Positions 43,216 to 52,773 of a DNA stretch of 64,000 nt are shown here, one piece after another. Origin of the DNA: Methylobacterium sp. 10 (GTDB lineage Bacteria > Pseudomonadota > Alphaproteobacteria > Rhizobiales > Beijerinckiaceae); NCBI RefSeq assembly GCF_000519085.1, contig NZ_KI912577.1:7501-71500 (forward strand), in the 5' to 3' direction. The position numbers and the translations under genes are program-made. Below the pieces are notes generated by a model, which made no database searches, had not been told where the DNA came from, and worked only from the letters and a program-made list of their open reading frames with translations. How positions within the stretch are numbered: the stretch's first letter is position 1; each line of letters begins with the position of its first letter.

Positions 43216-44251
43216 CGGCCGCCGCCTCGGCGAAGGGCCAGCGGGCGCGGGCGGGGGCGGTGAGATCGTCCACGAGGCCGAGGCGCAAGCGTTCGATTCC
43301 CGCCCAGGCGATCATCGCGCCGTTATCGCCGCAGAGGGACAGGGGCGGCGCCACGAAGGCGAGCCCGGCCTCGTTGGCCTGGGTCGTCAGCGCACGCCGG
43401 ATCGCGCCGTTGGCGGCGACCCCGCCGGCGGCGACGAGGGCGGTCGGATGGCCCGCCATGGCGCCGAACTCACGCAGGGCGACGCGGACCCGGTCCACCA
43501 CCACATCCACCACCGCCGCCTGGAAACTGGCGCAGAGATCGGCGACGTCGGCGCCGGAGAGCGGGGTCAGCCGCTCGGCCTCGATCCGCAAGGCGGTCTT
43601 CAGGCCGGAGAGGGAGAAGTTCGGCTCACGGCGGCCGAGCATCGGACGCGGCAGGGCGAAGCGCTCGGGATTGCCGGTCTCGGCCATGCGCTCCACCTCG
43701 GGTCCGCCCGGATAGCCGAGGCCCAGGAGCTTGGCCACCTTGTCGAACGCCTCCCCGATGGCATCGTCCACGGTGGTGCCGAGGCGGACGTAATCGCCGA
43801 CGCCCTTCACCGCCACGAGCTGGGTGTGGCCGCCGGAGGCGAGGAGCAGCAGGTAGGGAAAGCCGATGCCGTCGGTGAGCCGGGCCGTCAGGGCATGCGC
43901 CTCCAGGTGGTTCACCGCGATGAGGGGCTTTCGCGCCACCAGCGACAGGGTCTTGGCGGTGACGAGGCCGATCAGCACCCCGCCGATCAGGCCCGGCCCC
44001 GCCGCCACCGCGATGCCGTCCACCTGCGACAGTTTCATCCCGGCGGTGTCGAGGGCGCGGACCACGAGCCGGTCGAGGACCTCCACATGGGCGCGGGCCG
44101 CGATCTCGGGCACGACGCCGCCATAGGCCGCGTGTTCGGCGATCTGGCTCAGCACTTCGTTGGAGAGGATGCGGCCGCGCCCATCCTCGCCCGGCATGAC
44201 GATCGAGGCGGCCGTCTCGTCGCAGGTCGTTTCGATGCCGAGGACGTTCAT
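43208..44251 (-). CDS. tsaD: tRNA N6-adenosine threonylcarbamoyltransferase
   Basis: A 347-aa TsaD (Kae1/Gcp) that transfers threonylcarbamoyl to A37 of ANN-decoding tRNAs with TsaB and TsaE. The N-terminal [18 protein letters not shown], the metal-binding [11 protein letters not shown] (about residue 110) and the nucleotide site [12 protein letters not shown] (about 138) are all intact, as is [13 protein letters not shown] near 270. Length is normal. Start ATG at 44251. First gene of a five-gene minus-strand operon, divergent from hemD. Confidence 0.95.
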   Translation of the reverse strand: MNVLGIETTCDETAASIVMPGEDGRGRILSNEVLSQIAEHAAYGGVVPEIAARAHVEVLDRLVVRALDTAGMKLSQVDGIAVAAGPGLIGGVLIGLVTAKTLSLVARKPLIAVNHLEAHALTARLTDGIGFPYLLLLASGGHTQLVAVKGVGDYVRLGTTVDDAIGEAFDKVAKLLGLGYPGGPEVERMAETGNPERFALPRPMLGRREPNFSLSGLKTALRIEAERLTPLSGADVADLCASFQAAVVDVVVDRVRVALREFGAMAGHPTALVAAGGVAANGAIRRALTTQANEAGLAFVAPPLSLCGDNGAMIAWAGIERLRLGLVDDLTAPARARWPFAEAAAVA

Positions 44252-44386
44252 GACGATGCTTTGGATTTGACGGAGACAGGGTTTCCCACCCTAGCCGGGC
44301 ATGGCGCCCGAGGGCAACGACGGCCGGGGGAAGCGATGGACGTGCCCCGGTCACGGCGCGTCATCGACGCGGCGTCTTTCGGAAAC

Positions 44387-44428
44387 GGCTTGCCATTGGT
44401 CCGTCGAGGCTTGCCATTGGCCCGTCGA
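44387..44428 (+). repeat. 21-bp tandem direct repeat between tsaD and hemD
   Basis: GGCTTGCCATTGG(T/C)CCGTCGA occurs twice head to tail with one base difference, ending 18 bp before the hemD start. It may be a regulatory site or a replication-slippage duplication. Confidence 0.8.
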
Positions 44429-44445
44429 GGAGCGAATCCGGGGCG

Positions 44446-45198
44446 ATGGTGGCGATGCGGATATGGATCGCGCGGCCCGAGCCGGGGGCCACGCGCACGG
44501 CCGGGCGGCTCGCCGCTTTGGGCCACGAGCCTCTGGTGGCGCCGGTCCTCGTGGTCGAGGCGACCGGCACGTCCCTGCCGTCAGGCCCATTCGACGGCAT
44601 CCTCGTCACCAGCGCGAACGCGCTTCGGCAAGCCTCGCACTGGCGGGGGATACACCACGTCCCCGTCTTCGCGGTGGGCACGCGGACGGCGGCATCGGCA
44701 CGCGAATGCGGCTTCGTCTCGGTAACGACGGCGGAGGGAAACGCCGCCGATCTCGTCGGCCTCGTGGGCCGGGAGGTCTCGCCGGGAGCCTCGCTGCTGC
44801 ATCTGGCGGGTGAGGACCGTAAGGCGGAACCGGCGGCATCCCTGACCGGAGCGGGCTTCCCTGTGACGACCCATATCGCCTATGGCGCGCGACCGGTGGC
44901 CTCGCTGCCCGCCGTCGTGGCGACGGCGCTCGGGCCGCCTTCCACGCTGACAGGCGTGCTGCACTACTCACGAAGAAGCGCGGCGACGGCTTGCGAACTC
45001 GCCAGGGAGGCAGGATATGGCGGAGCTTTCGCGGCGCTCAGGCATTACTGCTTGTCGGCGGACGTGGCTTTCCCCCTGGCCCAGGCCGGGATCGCCTCTC
45101 ATTTCGTCGCGGAACAGGCCAACGAGGAGTCACTTCTCGCAGGTCTGACATCAGGTTTCCGACAAGCGGTCTCGCCGAGGCCGCGGCCTCGGTGTTAG
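44446..45198 (+). CDS. hemD: Uroporphyrinogen-III synthase
   Basis: A 250-aa HemD-like protein that closes hydroxymethylbilane to uroporphyrinogen III in tetrapyrrole synthesis. RIWIARPEPGATRTAGRLA near the N-terminus, FDGILVTSANALRQ (about 50) and FAVGTRTAASARECGF (about 75) match the poorly conserved family; the C-terminal HYSRRSAATACELA also fits. ATG at 44446 or MRIWIARP at 44455. Followed by mitofilin-like and hemY genes, the usual alphaproteobacterial order. hemC, often placed between tsaD and hemD, is not here. Confidence 0.83.
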   Translation: MVAMRIWIARPEPGATRTAGRLAALGHEPLVAPVLVVEATGTSLPSGPFDGILVTSANALRQASHWRGIHHVPVFAVGTRTAASARECGFVSVTTAEGNAADLVGLVGREVSPGASLLHLAGEDRKAEPAASLTGAGFPVTTHIAYGARPVASLPAVVATALGPPSTLTGVLHYSRRSAATACELAREAGYGGAFAALRHYCLSADVAFPLAQAGIASHFVAEQANEESLLAGLTSGFRQAVSPRPRPRC

Positions 45199-45300
45199 GA
45201 CGAACGCATACGCTGTGACCGCAGGTCGGCAAACGGAGCGCGACACGCGCCAGGATTGCGGCATGCGGCAGACGAAAGTCGGGAAGGGAGCAAGACGCCC

Positions 45301-47523
45301 GTGAATCCATCCAACAGCGACGGAAAAGGTCCGGGAACTTCGACGGGGCCGAACGGCCCCAAGCCTGAAGCAGGCAAGCCCGAGGCAGGCAGGCCCGGCT
45401 CCACGAATCTCGGGAGCACGAATCTCGGTGGCACGCCCCCCGGCGCGACGAGTACCGGGGCGGTCAAGCCGTCGACGCAGCCTTCGGCTTCGCCGTCTCA
45501 GCCGGCCAAGACCGACCTCCCGAAGCCCGCGGTTCCGCCGGTTTCGACGGCTCCCAAGCCTCCGGAAAGCAAGCCTCCCGAAGGCAAGCCCCTGGAAGGA
45601 AAACCGGGCGACGCGAAGCCCGATGCCGCCAAGGCGGCCACCCCCCTGACCGAGCCCATGAAATCCGATCCGCCCAGACCGACGGCATCGACCTTCGACG
45701 CCGGCAAGACCGGTGATCTCAAGTCCGAGCCCGGCAAGACCGAGCCGTCGAAGTCCGAGCCCCCCAAGGCCGCCGGTTCGGGCTCTGCGAGTGCGAACCC
45801 GACAGGGACTAACCCTTCTTCCATGAGGACGGACCCGCCGAAGACCGGTGCATCCGGCAGCGGGGCTCAGTCCATGCCGTCGAAGGCTGCTCTCACCGAT
45901 GGGCCGATCATCGATCTGAAGGCCAAGCGGGTTCCCGATCCGACCGAGGCCACGAAGGCCGGCTCTGCGTCGAGCGCGACGAAGCCGTCCGGCTCCGGCA
46001 CCTTCACCACGAGCTCTGACAAGGCCCCCTCCCCGTCGGATGCCAAGCCCGCCGGCTCCGACGCCAAGCCCGCCGGCCTCGATACCAAGCCCGCCGGTTC
46101 GACGACGCCCAAGATCGGACCGGCCGTCGCCGCGACCGAGCCCAAGCGCGGCGGCGCCGGCTTCGGCTCGGTGGCTGCGGCCGGGCTCCTCGGCGGCGTC
46201 ATCGGCGCGGGCCTGCTCTTTGCCGTCGAGCGGTCCGGTGCCCTGGGCATCGGTGACGACGGGCGCATCGCGGCCCTCGACCAGAAGATCGCGACGCTCG
46301 CGCCAAAGGATGCCCTCGCCGCCCTCGACAAGCGCATCGGCGCGAACGAGGCCGTTCTGAAGCCCCTGCCGGAGGCTATCCGCTCGGCAGATGCGGCCGC
46401 CAAGGACGCCCTGCAGAAGGCGGGGGCCATCTCGGCGAGCCCGTCAACGGATGGGTCCGCCCCCGCGGCAGCCCTGCCGCAGGATCTCGTCGCCCGCCTC
46501 GACGGGCTCGACCAGCGCGTGGCCGCTCTCCAGGAGGAGCCCGGCCGCGACCAGTCCGGCAACGCCGCTCTCACCGCCCTCTCGCCCCAGGCGCTGTCCG
46601 GCCTCGACGACCGGTTGAAGGCCGTCGAGGGCAAGGTGGAGAACGCGGCCAAGCCTGCGCCGGACGAGACCCTGGCCAGTCAGGTCACCGCTTTGAAGGG
46701 TGACCTCGAGAAAAGGACCAAGGCGAGTTCGGAGGCGGACGAGGCCCTGACCCAGAAGCTCGCAAGCTTGCAGCAAACCCTCGAAGCGCGGGTGAAGGCG
46801 GCGACGGAGGCAGTCCAGGCGGCCACGCAGGCGAGCCAGCAGGCGGTCGACGCCAACAAGACGCAGGCGGCGGAAGCCTCGAAGGGAGTGGAGCGGCTCC
46901 TCCAGGCGCAATCCGACAAGATCGCCGGCCTCGACAAGGCCGTGGCCACCCGCGCGGAGGCCTCCACCGTCCAGGCCGCCATGCGGGTCGTCGCGGCCGA
47001 TCGCATCGTCGGCGCGCTGAACACCGGCTCACCCTATGCGGATGCGCTGGCGGCCCTGCGCAGCTCCGAGCCGGGCGATCCGGCGCGGCTCAGCGCGGTC
47101 GCGGCCTTCGCCGACAAGGGTGCCCCGACGGCGAGGGGGCTGGCGGCCGAGTTCCGTCCCATCGCCGAGCGGATCGCCGCGAGTCGCAAGGCGGCGCAGG
47201 CTAAATCCGTGGCCGAGACCGGCGACATCAAGCAGCGCTTGATGAGCATGGCCGAATCCATCGTCCAGGTCCGCAAGGTCGACGCTCCCGCCGCCCCCGG
47301 CGAGGCCGCGGCCGAGGACGCGGTACCGAAGGTACAGGACGCCCTGGATCGCGGCGCCATCGCCGAGGCGGCCAAGGCGTTCGCCGGCCTGCCGGAGGAT
47401 GTACGCGCACAGTCCGGCGAGTTCGGCACCAAGCTCGCCTCGCGCGCCGCGGCGGGTGACGCCGCGCAGGCGCTGCTGGCGGATGCGTTCAAGGCGCTGC
47501 CCTCCACCGGCACCGCCCGATGA
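45301..47523 (+). CDS. Mitofilin/Mic60-like inner membrane protein
   Basis: A 740-aa protein. Residues 1-285 are a Pro/Lys/Ser-rich disordered region with repeats such as DAKPAGSDAKPAG. A single membrane helix follows (SVAAAGLLGGVIGAGLLFAVE, about 295-316, as a segment). The periplasmic part holds long coiled coils (about 325-590) and a C-terminal mitofilin-like helical domain (VAADRIVGALNTGSPYADAL to the end). Alphaproteobacterial homologues shape intracytoplasmic membranes. The GTG at 45301 with AGGGAG upstream is preferred over the TTG at 45256. Sits between hemD and hemY as in most relatives. Confidence 0.85.
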   Translation: MNPSNSDGKGPGTSTGPNGPKPEAGKPEAGRPGSTNLGSTNLGGTPPGATSTGAVKPSTQPSASPSQPAKTDLPKPAVPPVSTAPKPPESKPPEGKPLEGKPGDAKPDAAKAATPLTEPMKSDPPRPTASTFDAGKTGDLKSEPGKTEPSKSEPPKAAGSGSASANPTGTNPSSMRTDPPKTGASGSGAQSMPSKAALTDGPIIDLKAKRVPDPTEATKAGSASSATKPSGSGTFTTSSDKAPSPSDAKPAGSDAKPAGLDTKPAGSTTPKIGPAVAATEPKRGGAGFGSVAAAGLLGGVIGAGLLFAVERSGALGIGDDGRIAALDQKIATLAPKDALAALDKRIGANEAVLKPLPEAIRSADAAAKDALQKAGAISASPSTDGSAPAAALPQDLVARLDGLDQRVAALQEEPGRDQSGNAALTALSPQALSGLDDRLKAVEGKVENAAKPAPDETLASQVTALKGDLEKRTKASSEADEALTQKLASLQQTLEARVKAATEAVQAATQASQQAVDANKTQAAEASKGVERLLQAQSDKIAGLDKAVATRAEASTVQAAMRVVAADRIVGALNTGSPYADALAALRSSEPGDPARLSAVAAFADKGAPTARGLAAEFRPIAERIAASRKAAQAKSVAETGDIKQRLMSMAESIVQVRKVDAPAAPGEAAAEDAVPKVQDALDRGAIAEAAKAFAGLPEDVRAQSGEFGTKLASRAAAGDAAQALLADAFKALPSTGTAR

Positions 47524-47661
47524 GGATCGCCCCTCCGGCTCCGCCGTCCGGAATGCCGGACGAGGCCAACTCGATCATCATCTGCGGGCGCGGCGCGCCC
47601 GCCTTTCCCGATACGCGCGTCCCCTCCCGGGCCGACGCCACCTTCCGGAGTTCGTGATCCC

Positions 47662-49242
47662 ATGTGGCGCGCCCTCGCCTTCCTAGCCCTTCTCGCCATC
47701 GCCGCCTTCGGGGCGACGTGGATCGCCGACCGCCCCGGCACGGTCACCATCGTCTGGAACGGCTACGAGCTCGCCACCAGCCTCGCCATCGCCCTGATCG
47801 GCGTCTTCATCGCCGCCATCGTCATCGGCTTCATCTGGGCCATCGTGCGGGGCATCATCACCCTGCCCGAGACCCTGGTCCGCGGCTCCAAGGAGCGGCG
47901 ACGGGCCAAGGGCTTCTCGGCCCTCTCTCGCGGCATGGTCGCGGTCGGCTCGGGCGATCCCCTGGCGGCGCGGCGCCATGCCAGCGATGCCGAGCGCCTG
48001 CTCGGCGCCGAGCCCCTGGCACTGCTGCTGAAGGCGCAGGCCGCACAGATCTCCGGCGACCGCGAGGCGGCCGAAGACGCGTTCCAGCGCATGGCCAACG
48101 ATCCCGAGACGCGGGTGCTGGGCCTGCGTGGCCTCTTCGTCGAGGCGCGCCGCCGCGAGGACGACGTGGCGGCCCGCGCCTATGCAGCCGAGGCCGCACG
48201 CCTCGCCCCCAGCGTCACCTGGGCCAACGAGGCCATGCTCGAAGCGCAATGCGCAGACGGCGATTGGAGCGGTGCCGTCCAGACGGTGGAGCGCCGCGCC
48301 TCCCTCGGCCTCATCGAGAAGGGGCTCGCCCGCCGCCAGCGCGCCGTGCTCCTCACCGCCGCCGCCCAGACCCGCGAAGCGGGCGAGCCCGAGGCGGCGA
48401 CGCAGCGCGCTCTCGATGCGGTCAAGCTGGCGCCGGACCTCGTCCCCGCCGCCTGCGTCGCCGGGCGCCTCCTGGCTCGGCGCGGCGACCTGAAGAAGGC
48501 CGCCAAGATCGTCGAGGCGGCCTGGCGCGCCAATCCCCATCCGGATCTCGCCAAGGTCTATCTCGGCCTGCGCGTCGGCGATTCCGTGCGCGACCGTCTG
48601 GCCAGGGCCGAAAACCTGGCCCGGATCTCCACCTGGCATCCCGAAGCCCGTCTCGCCCTGGCGCAGGCGGCCCTGGAGGCGCAGGAATTCGGCAAGGCGC
48701 GCGAGGCCCTTGCGCCTCTCCTGGCAGACCGCCCGACGGTGCGCGCCTGCCTCGCCATGGCGAAGGTCGAGGAAGCCGAGCACGGCGCCGGCTCCGGCCG
48801 GGCGCGCGAATGGCTGGCCCGCGCCGCCCATGCCCCGCGCGATCCGATGTGGATCGCCGACGGGGTCGCCTCCGAGCGCTGGGCGCCGGTCTCGCCGGTC
48901 ACCGGCCATCTCGACGCCTTCGTCTGGAAGGCACCGACCGAGCTGCTTGAAGGCCCGTCCGGCAACGATGTGACCGGCGACCTCGACGACAGGGACGACC
49001 GCAACCAGCCGGCCCTCGCGACCTCGATTCCGGGCACGGAGATGCCGGCCCCGGTGACGACGCCCGCAGCCGCGCCGGCAAAGCCCACCGAACCCGTCAC
49101 CGTGAACGGGGCGACGATGGTATCGAAGCCCTCGGCTCCCGTGACCGGGCCGATGGCCACGGGGGCTGCGACGCCGGTGGTGTTTCCGCCGCCGAAGGGG
49201 TCCGATGCCGCGCCCGAGTCCAAGGCCCGGCTCGTCGGCTGA
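47662..49242 (+). CDS. hemY: HemY-type tetratricopeptide membrane protein
   Basis: A 526-aa HemY N-terminal-domain protein. Two membrane helices (residues 1-22 and about 38-65: LATSLAIALIGVFIAAIVIG) precede a TPR region (about 95-400) of helical repeats. The C-terminus (about 435-526) is a Pro/Ala/Thr-rich tail. Linked to tetrapyrrole biosynthesis by constant neighbourhood with hemD; the biochemical role is unproven. ATG at 47662. Confidence 0.87.
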   Translation: MWRALAFLALLAIAAFGATWIADRPGTVTIVWNGYELATSLAIALIGVFIAAIVIGFIWAIVRGIITLPETLVRGSKERRRAKGFSALSRGMVAVGSGDPLAARRHASDAERLLGAEPLALLLKAQAAQISGDREAAEDAFQRMANDPETRVLGLRGLFVEARRREDDVAARAYAAEAARLAPSVTWANEAMLEAQCADGDWSGAVQTVERRASLGLIEKGLARRQRAVLLTAAAQTREAGEPEAATQRALDAVKLAPDLVPAACVAGRLLARRGDLKKAAKIVEAAWRANPHPDLAKVYLGLRVGDSVRDRLARAENLARISTWHPEARLALAQAALEAQEFGKAREALAPLLADRPTVRACLAMAKVEEAEHGAGSGRAREWLARAAHAPRDPMWIADGVASERWAPVSPVTGHLDAFVWKAPTELLEGPSGNDVTGDLDDRDDRNQPALATSIPGTEMPAPVTTPAAAPAKPTEPVTVNGATMVSKPSAPVTGPMATGAATPVVFPPPKGSDAAPESKARLVG

Positions 49243-49260
49243 TCCCGCAATGGGGCAAGA

Positions 49261-49287
49261 AGGGCGGCGCCGCGGCGGCGCCCTTTA
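49261..49287 (+). terminator. Terminator after hemY
   Basis: AGGGCGGCGCC faces GGCGGCGCCCT (one mismatch, tight loop) and is followed by TTTAAAG, 19 bp after the hemY stop. Confidence 0.55.
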
Positions 49288-49349
49288 AAGGTCGGTTCAC
49301 GCAAGCTCGCTAAAGCTGTGTCCAGCGAGTTCTGCGTAAACGAAGTGCC

Positions 49350-50483
49350 ATGTCCCCATCTCTCGACGATGCGCCGGACTTCTCCGGCCTGATCGAACTG
49401 TCGCGTCTCGGTGACCTCGATCTGAAACCTGTCATCCTCCGGGTGCAGACCGATCTGTTCCTCACCGCCTCGGTGCGGGACCGGAAGACGGTGGAGGCGT
49501 TCGAATCCCTCGCCGGCGGTCTGATCCCCACCGTCGACGACGAGACCGCCGAGATCGTGGCACGCAAGCTGGCGCCCTTCCCCGCGACACCGCAATCCGT
49601 GCTCGCGGCGCTTGCCGCGCGAGGCGGTGAGATCAGGGATCTCATCATCGCGCAGGCGCCGGACCTCTCGGCCCGCGTGATCGAAGCCGCCCTCTCCGAC
49701 GGCTCCGACATCGCCGCCGCCATCGCCCGCAGGGCCGATCTGAGCCGCAGCCTCATCGAGGAAATGGCCTCGCGCGACGTGGCCGCCATCGATCTCGCCC
49801 TGGCCGAGAACTGGCAGCTCGCCCTTCAGGGCTCCACGGTCGCCCTCCTCGTCGGCCGCGCGCGGACGAAGCCCGATCTGGCCCAGGCGCTTCTCGCCCG
49901 CCCCGACCTCGCGCCGGGGGATCTGGCGCCGCTGTTCCTCTTCGCCGACGAAGAACTGCGCGAGGCGATCGGCCGGGCGGCGGGCTCGCGCGCAGCCCTT
50001 CGGCCGTCGCCTCCCGTGCCGCGCGAGGCGGGCGCCGTCCTCACCGGCTTTTCGGGCCGAAACGACGTCGCCGGCTTCGTCGCGGCCCTCGCCGAGATGC
50101 TCGGCCTGCAGCGCAACTTCCTCGCGGCGACACCGGACCCGAGCCAGCGCTACGAACTCCTCACCCTCGCCCTTCGCGCGGCCGGGCTGCACGAGGAGGA
50201 GGCGGTGTATGTCTTCCTCACCCTCAACGAGACCGTGGCGCGTTCGGTGGACCGGGTCTACGACCTGGTGAAACTCTTCCGCACCATCCCGCGCGGCGCG
50301 GCCCGCGACCTTCTCAGCGCGGTCCTCGACAAGCCGCTGCCCGAGCGGCTCAACGGCGGCAGCGCCCACCAGCCCTACACCGCACCCGATGCGGCCCGCC
50401 CGCGCATGCCGCCGGCCGCTACCGAACGGGCCCCGCTTCGCCCTGCCCTCCCCGGCCGGGTGCGGCAATCGGCTTCGAACTGA
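49350..50483 (+). CDS. DUF2336 domain protein
   Basis: A 377-aa soluble helical protein of the DUF2336 family, common in Rhizobiales, built from helical repeats such as DLSARVIEAALSDGSDIAAAIARRADLS (about residues 108-135, quoted as a segment). Central part about 40-340. The C-terminal ~35 residues are Pro/Arg-rich. Function unknown; the family is often found near cell-cycle or signalling genes. Start ATG at 49350; convergent with the DUF1491 gene. Confidence 0.72.
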   Translation: MSPSLDDAPDFSGLIELSRLGDLDLKPVILRVQTDLFLTASVRDRKTVEAFESLAGGLIPTVDDETAEIVARKLAPFPATPQSVLAALAARGGEIRDLIIAQAPDLSARVIEAALSDGSDIAAAIARRADLSRSLIEEMASRDVAAIDLALAENWQLALQGSTVALLVGRARTKPDLAQALLARPDLAPGDLAPLFLFADEELREAIGRAAGSRAALRPSPPVPREAGAVLTGFSGRNDVAGFVAALAEMLGLQRNFLAATPDPSQRYELLTLALRAAGLHEEEAVYVFLTLNETVARSVDRVYDLVKLFRTIPRGAARDLLSAVLDKPLPERLNGGSAHQPYTAPDAARPRMPPAATERAPLRPALPGRVRQSASN

Positions 50484-50507
50484 GCATCCGCCGGGTCGCG
50501 ACCCGTC

Positions 50508-50849
50508 CTATTCGGCGAGATCGAGGTGGTGGCGGCCCGCACGGTCGTCGATCTCGATGATCCAGAGATCGTCGTCGAAGCGCAGTTCCCGGCCGAGGCG
50601 GAGCTCGACATCGGGCGGCGAGGCTTCGCTCATCACCTGGACGAAGCTGCGATCGGCCCCATCCCCGGTATCGACGAGGGATTGCGGGGCCGGACCATAG
50701 AGATCGGCCCGGCCGTCCAGGCGATCGACCTTCACGAAGATCGCGCCCGCCTCGGGCGAACCGCGCCGACGCTGCACGGCGTCGATCCCCTCGACGGCGA
50801 GGCGGCGGAGATGGGCCGAGACCCAGAAATCGGAGCGCAGGCGAGGCAT
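50508..50849 (-). CDS. DUF1491 family protein
   Basis: A 113-aa protein covering the whole DUF1491 family: MPRLRSDFWVSAHLRRL, GAIFVKVDRLDGRADLYGPA and [20 protein letters not shown]. Start MPRLRSDF at 50849 was preferred; the open frame upstream (to 51005) overlaps the diguanylate cyclase end and has no family match. In many relatives this gene accompanies the peptidoglycan-binding/kinase pair found here at 55-58 kb, but in this window other genes lie between. Confidence 0.8.
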   Translation of the reverse strand: MPRLRSDFWVSAHLRRLAVEGIDAVQRRRGSPEAGAIFVKVDRLDGRADLYGPAPQSLVDTGDGADRSFVQVMSEASPPDVELRLGRELRFDDDLWIIEIDDRAGRHHLDLAE

Positions 50850-50916
50850 GGCCCGCCTATAGCACCGAAGCCGTGGCACGGGGACCGGCCTGAAGGAGGG
50901 CCGACAGAGAAGGCAC

Positions 50917-52254
50917 TCAGAACCGAAAGGTATTCCGGCCGGCGGCTTTGGCCCGATAAAGCGCTCGGTCGGCTGCAGACAGCAGGATGTCCGCAGATGT
51001 GCCATCGCACGGCGCGCGGGCGATGCCGACGCTCAGGCCGACGCGGAACTCCTGGCCGCCATAAGGGATCGGCACGCCGACCGCGGATACGAGGCGCTGG
51101 GCCAACTCGGGCAGTTCCGGTTCACCGGCTGTCAGGATGGCCGTGAACTCGTCACCTCCGAGGCGGGCAACGAAATCGCATTGCCTCAACTCAGCGCGCA
51201 GACGGGCCGCACAAACCTTCAGAACGCTGTCACCGGCCGCATGCCCCATCGTGTCGTTGATGCCCTTGAAGTTGTCGAGGTCCATGTAGAAGAGCGCAAC
51301 GCTTTCGCCGATGCGGCTCGAGCGGTCGAGCGCGGCCTGAAGGCGTTGGCTGAACTGCGACCGATTGGGCAAGCCCGTCAGAGGATCGAAGGACGCAAGC
51401 TGTTCCAGCCGCTCTTCCAGCAGCTTGCGCCGCCCGACGTCGCGAACCGAGACGACGTAGCCGTTCGGCGCCTGCGTATCAGGATCGCGGCTCAAGCGTA
51501 GGGATGCTTCCATCCAGACCCACGCGCCGTTCTTGTGCTGGAGACGCAGTTCGATGACGGCGACCTCGATGTCACCGTTTCGCACGCTCTGCATGAACCG
51601 CCGGAAGTTCGGGATATCGTCCGGGTGGGCAATATCGATCGCCTTGCGTCCCACGAGTTCTTCCGGCTCGTATCCGAGCAGCGCCCGGATGGAGGGTGAG
51701 ACGTAGAGGCGGACACCGTCGAGATTGCCGCGAATGATCGTATCGGTGGACATTTCCGCGAGGTGACGAAACTCCGCCTCCCGCTCCGTGGCCCCGCGCA
51801 CGGCACGGGCCAGATCGTAGATTTGCCCGGCCATGGCGGCGAGGTCGGTAAGGAGCCTGATTTTCTCGGCCGAGCCGGCTTGCGGACGGGTATCCAGCAC
51901 GGACAGCCGGCCGATCTGATCTGGACCGAACGGGGCGCTCGCAAAAAAGCCGATGTCGGCGTTGCTGGCCGGCAGCCATCCGGTAAAGGCCGGGTCGGTT
52001 CGGGTGTCGCCGCACCAGAGCGCGGGCCAGTCCCAATCGGGCCGTCCATCGGCCATCTCAGCCGCATTCCTCAGTTGGGGGCCTGCGTCGGAACCAAGAT
52101 CCGTCCAGGTCCGGGACTCTCCACGAAGACAAACGGAGGCGGCCGCTGCATGGAAGAGCGCCCGCGCGATCCGACAGCATTCCGAGAATTCAGGTTCCGG
52201 CAGGATCGGCCTTGCAAGGCCGCCGATCGATCCCACCTTTTCGTGTCGCGTCAT
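50917..52254 (-). CDS. GAF-PAS diguanylate cyclase
   Basis: A 445-aa cyclase making c-di-GMP from GTP. Residues about 15-150 look like a GAF domain (MTRHEKVGSIGG leader; IRLLTDLAAMAG end). The PAS domain is about 160-280 (TIIRGNLDGVRLYVSPSIR, SVRDVGRRKLL). The GGDEF domain is about 290-445 and has the intact active motif RLGGDEF. Five residues before it is RQCD, a match to the RxxD inhibitory I-site, so product feedback is likely. No membrane segment. Start ATG at 52254. Confidence 0.87.
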   Translation of the reverse strand: MTRHEKVGSIGGLARPILPEPEFSECCRIARALFHAAAASVCLRGESRTWTDLGSDAGPQLRNAAEMADGRPDWDWPALWCGDTRTDPAFTGWLPASNADIGFFASAPFGPDQIGRLSVLDTRPQAGSAEKIRLLTDLAAMAGQIYDLARAVRGATEREAEFRHLAEMSTDTIIRGNLDGVRLYVSPSIRALLGYEPEELVGRKAIDIAHPDDIPNFRRFMQSVRNGDIEVAVIELRLQHKNGAWVWMEASLRLSRDPDTQAPNGYVVSVRDVGRRKLLEERLEQLASFDPLTGLPNRSQFSQRLQAALDRSSRIGESVALFYMDLDNFKGINDTMGHAAGDSVLKVCAARLRAELRQCDFVARLGGDEFTAILTAGEPELPELAQRLVSAVGVPIPYGGQEFRVGLSVGIARAPCDGTSADILLSAADRALYRAKAAGRNTFRF

Positions 52255-52359
52255 ACCGAGGATGCCGATCCCTGCGTGACCGATGCTCTGTCAACACCAA
52301 ATTGGTTAATATGCAATGATAGGACAAGGTTCGCGTCAGTAGATCGGGTCTACATTCAA

Positions 52360-52506
52360 TCAGCACCAGAAGATGATGATGGCGGCGAGCGCGAGGGCGA
52401 AGGCATCGTTGCCCGTCAGATTGTCGTACCGGCTGGCAAGCCGACGGATGTCGCTGATGCGGAAGAAGGTGGCCTCGACGCGCCGAGGTTCGCGGTAGCA
52501 AGACAT
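52360..52506 (-). pseudogene. IS5-family transposase 3' remnant
   Basis: On the minus strand a 48-codon frame reads (in pieces) YREPRRVEATFFRISDIRRL, ASRYDNLTGNDAFALALAAI, IIFWC and TGA. ERFF/IxxxRRLASRYDKL...FALAxAAIxIFW is the C-terminal signature of IS5/IS427-group DDE transposases. Only the last ~45 residues survive, and no terminal repeats could be delimited. The rest of 52255-52773 is lower in G+C than its surroundings and holds no gene, consistent with an old insertion. Confidence 0.7.
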
Positions 52507-52773
52507 GCCTTGGCAGCACTTGTCTTATCTCATATCGTCATTCACATCGCGCTTGCTGAACATCGTTCTCATAGTGTCAATTTTCGAAAGATGAGCACGC
52601 AGCCAATCGGTGTGACAAGCCTTGTCAGCGGCTGAGGTGGTTGATCCCGGACCGTGCCGGTTTTCGGCTTCCAGTGCGAACTGAAAGCCAATCTCATCCG
52701 CTCCGATGCGGTCGCGGCTCCCGGCCTCCTCGCTCTCGTTGAGCTCTGAGCCTCGGCGGTCTATGCACGGCCC

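Noticed and set aside
45177..45194. 18-bp palindrome CCGAGGCCGCGGCCTCGG at the end of hemD
   Set aside because: Lies within coding sequence of a GC-rich gene with no T-tract; probably incidental.
47520..47657. 45-codon frame between the mitofilin-like gene and hemY, beginning in an ATGA overlap
   Set aside because: Tidy position, but the Pro-rich sequence has no recognisable feature and may be chance in GC-rich DNA; conservation would be needed.
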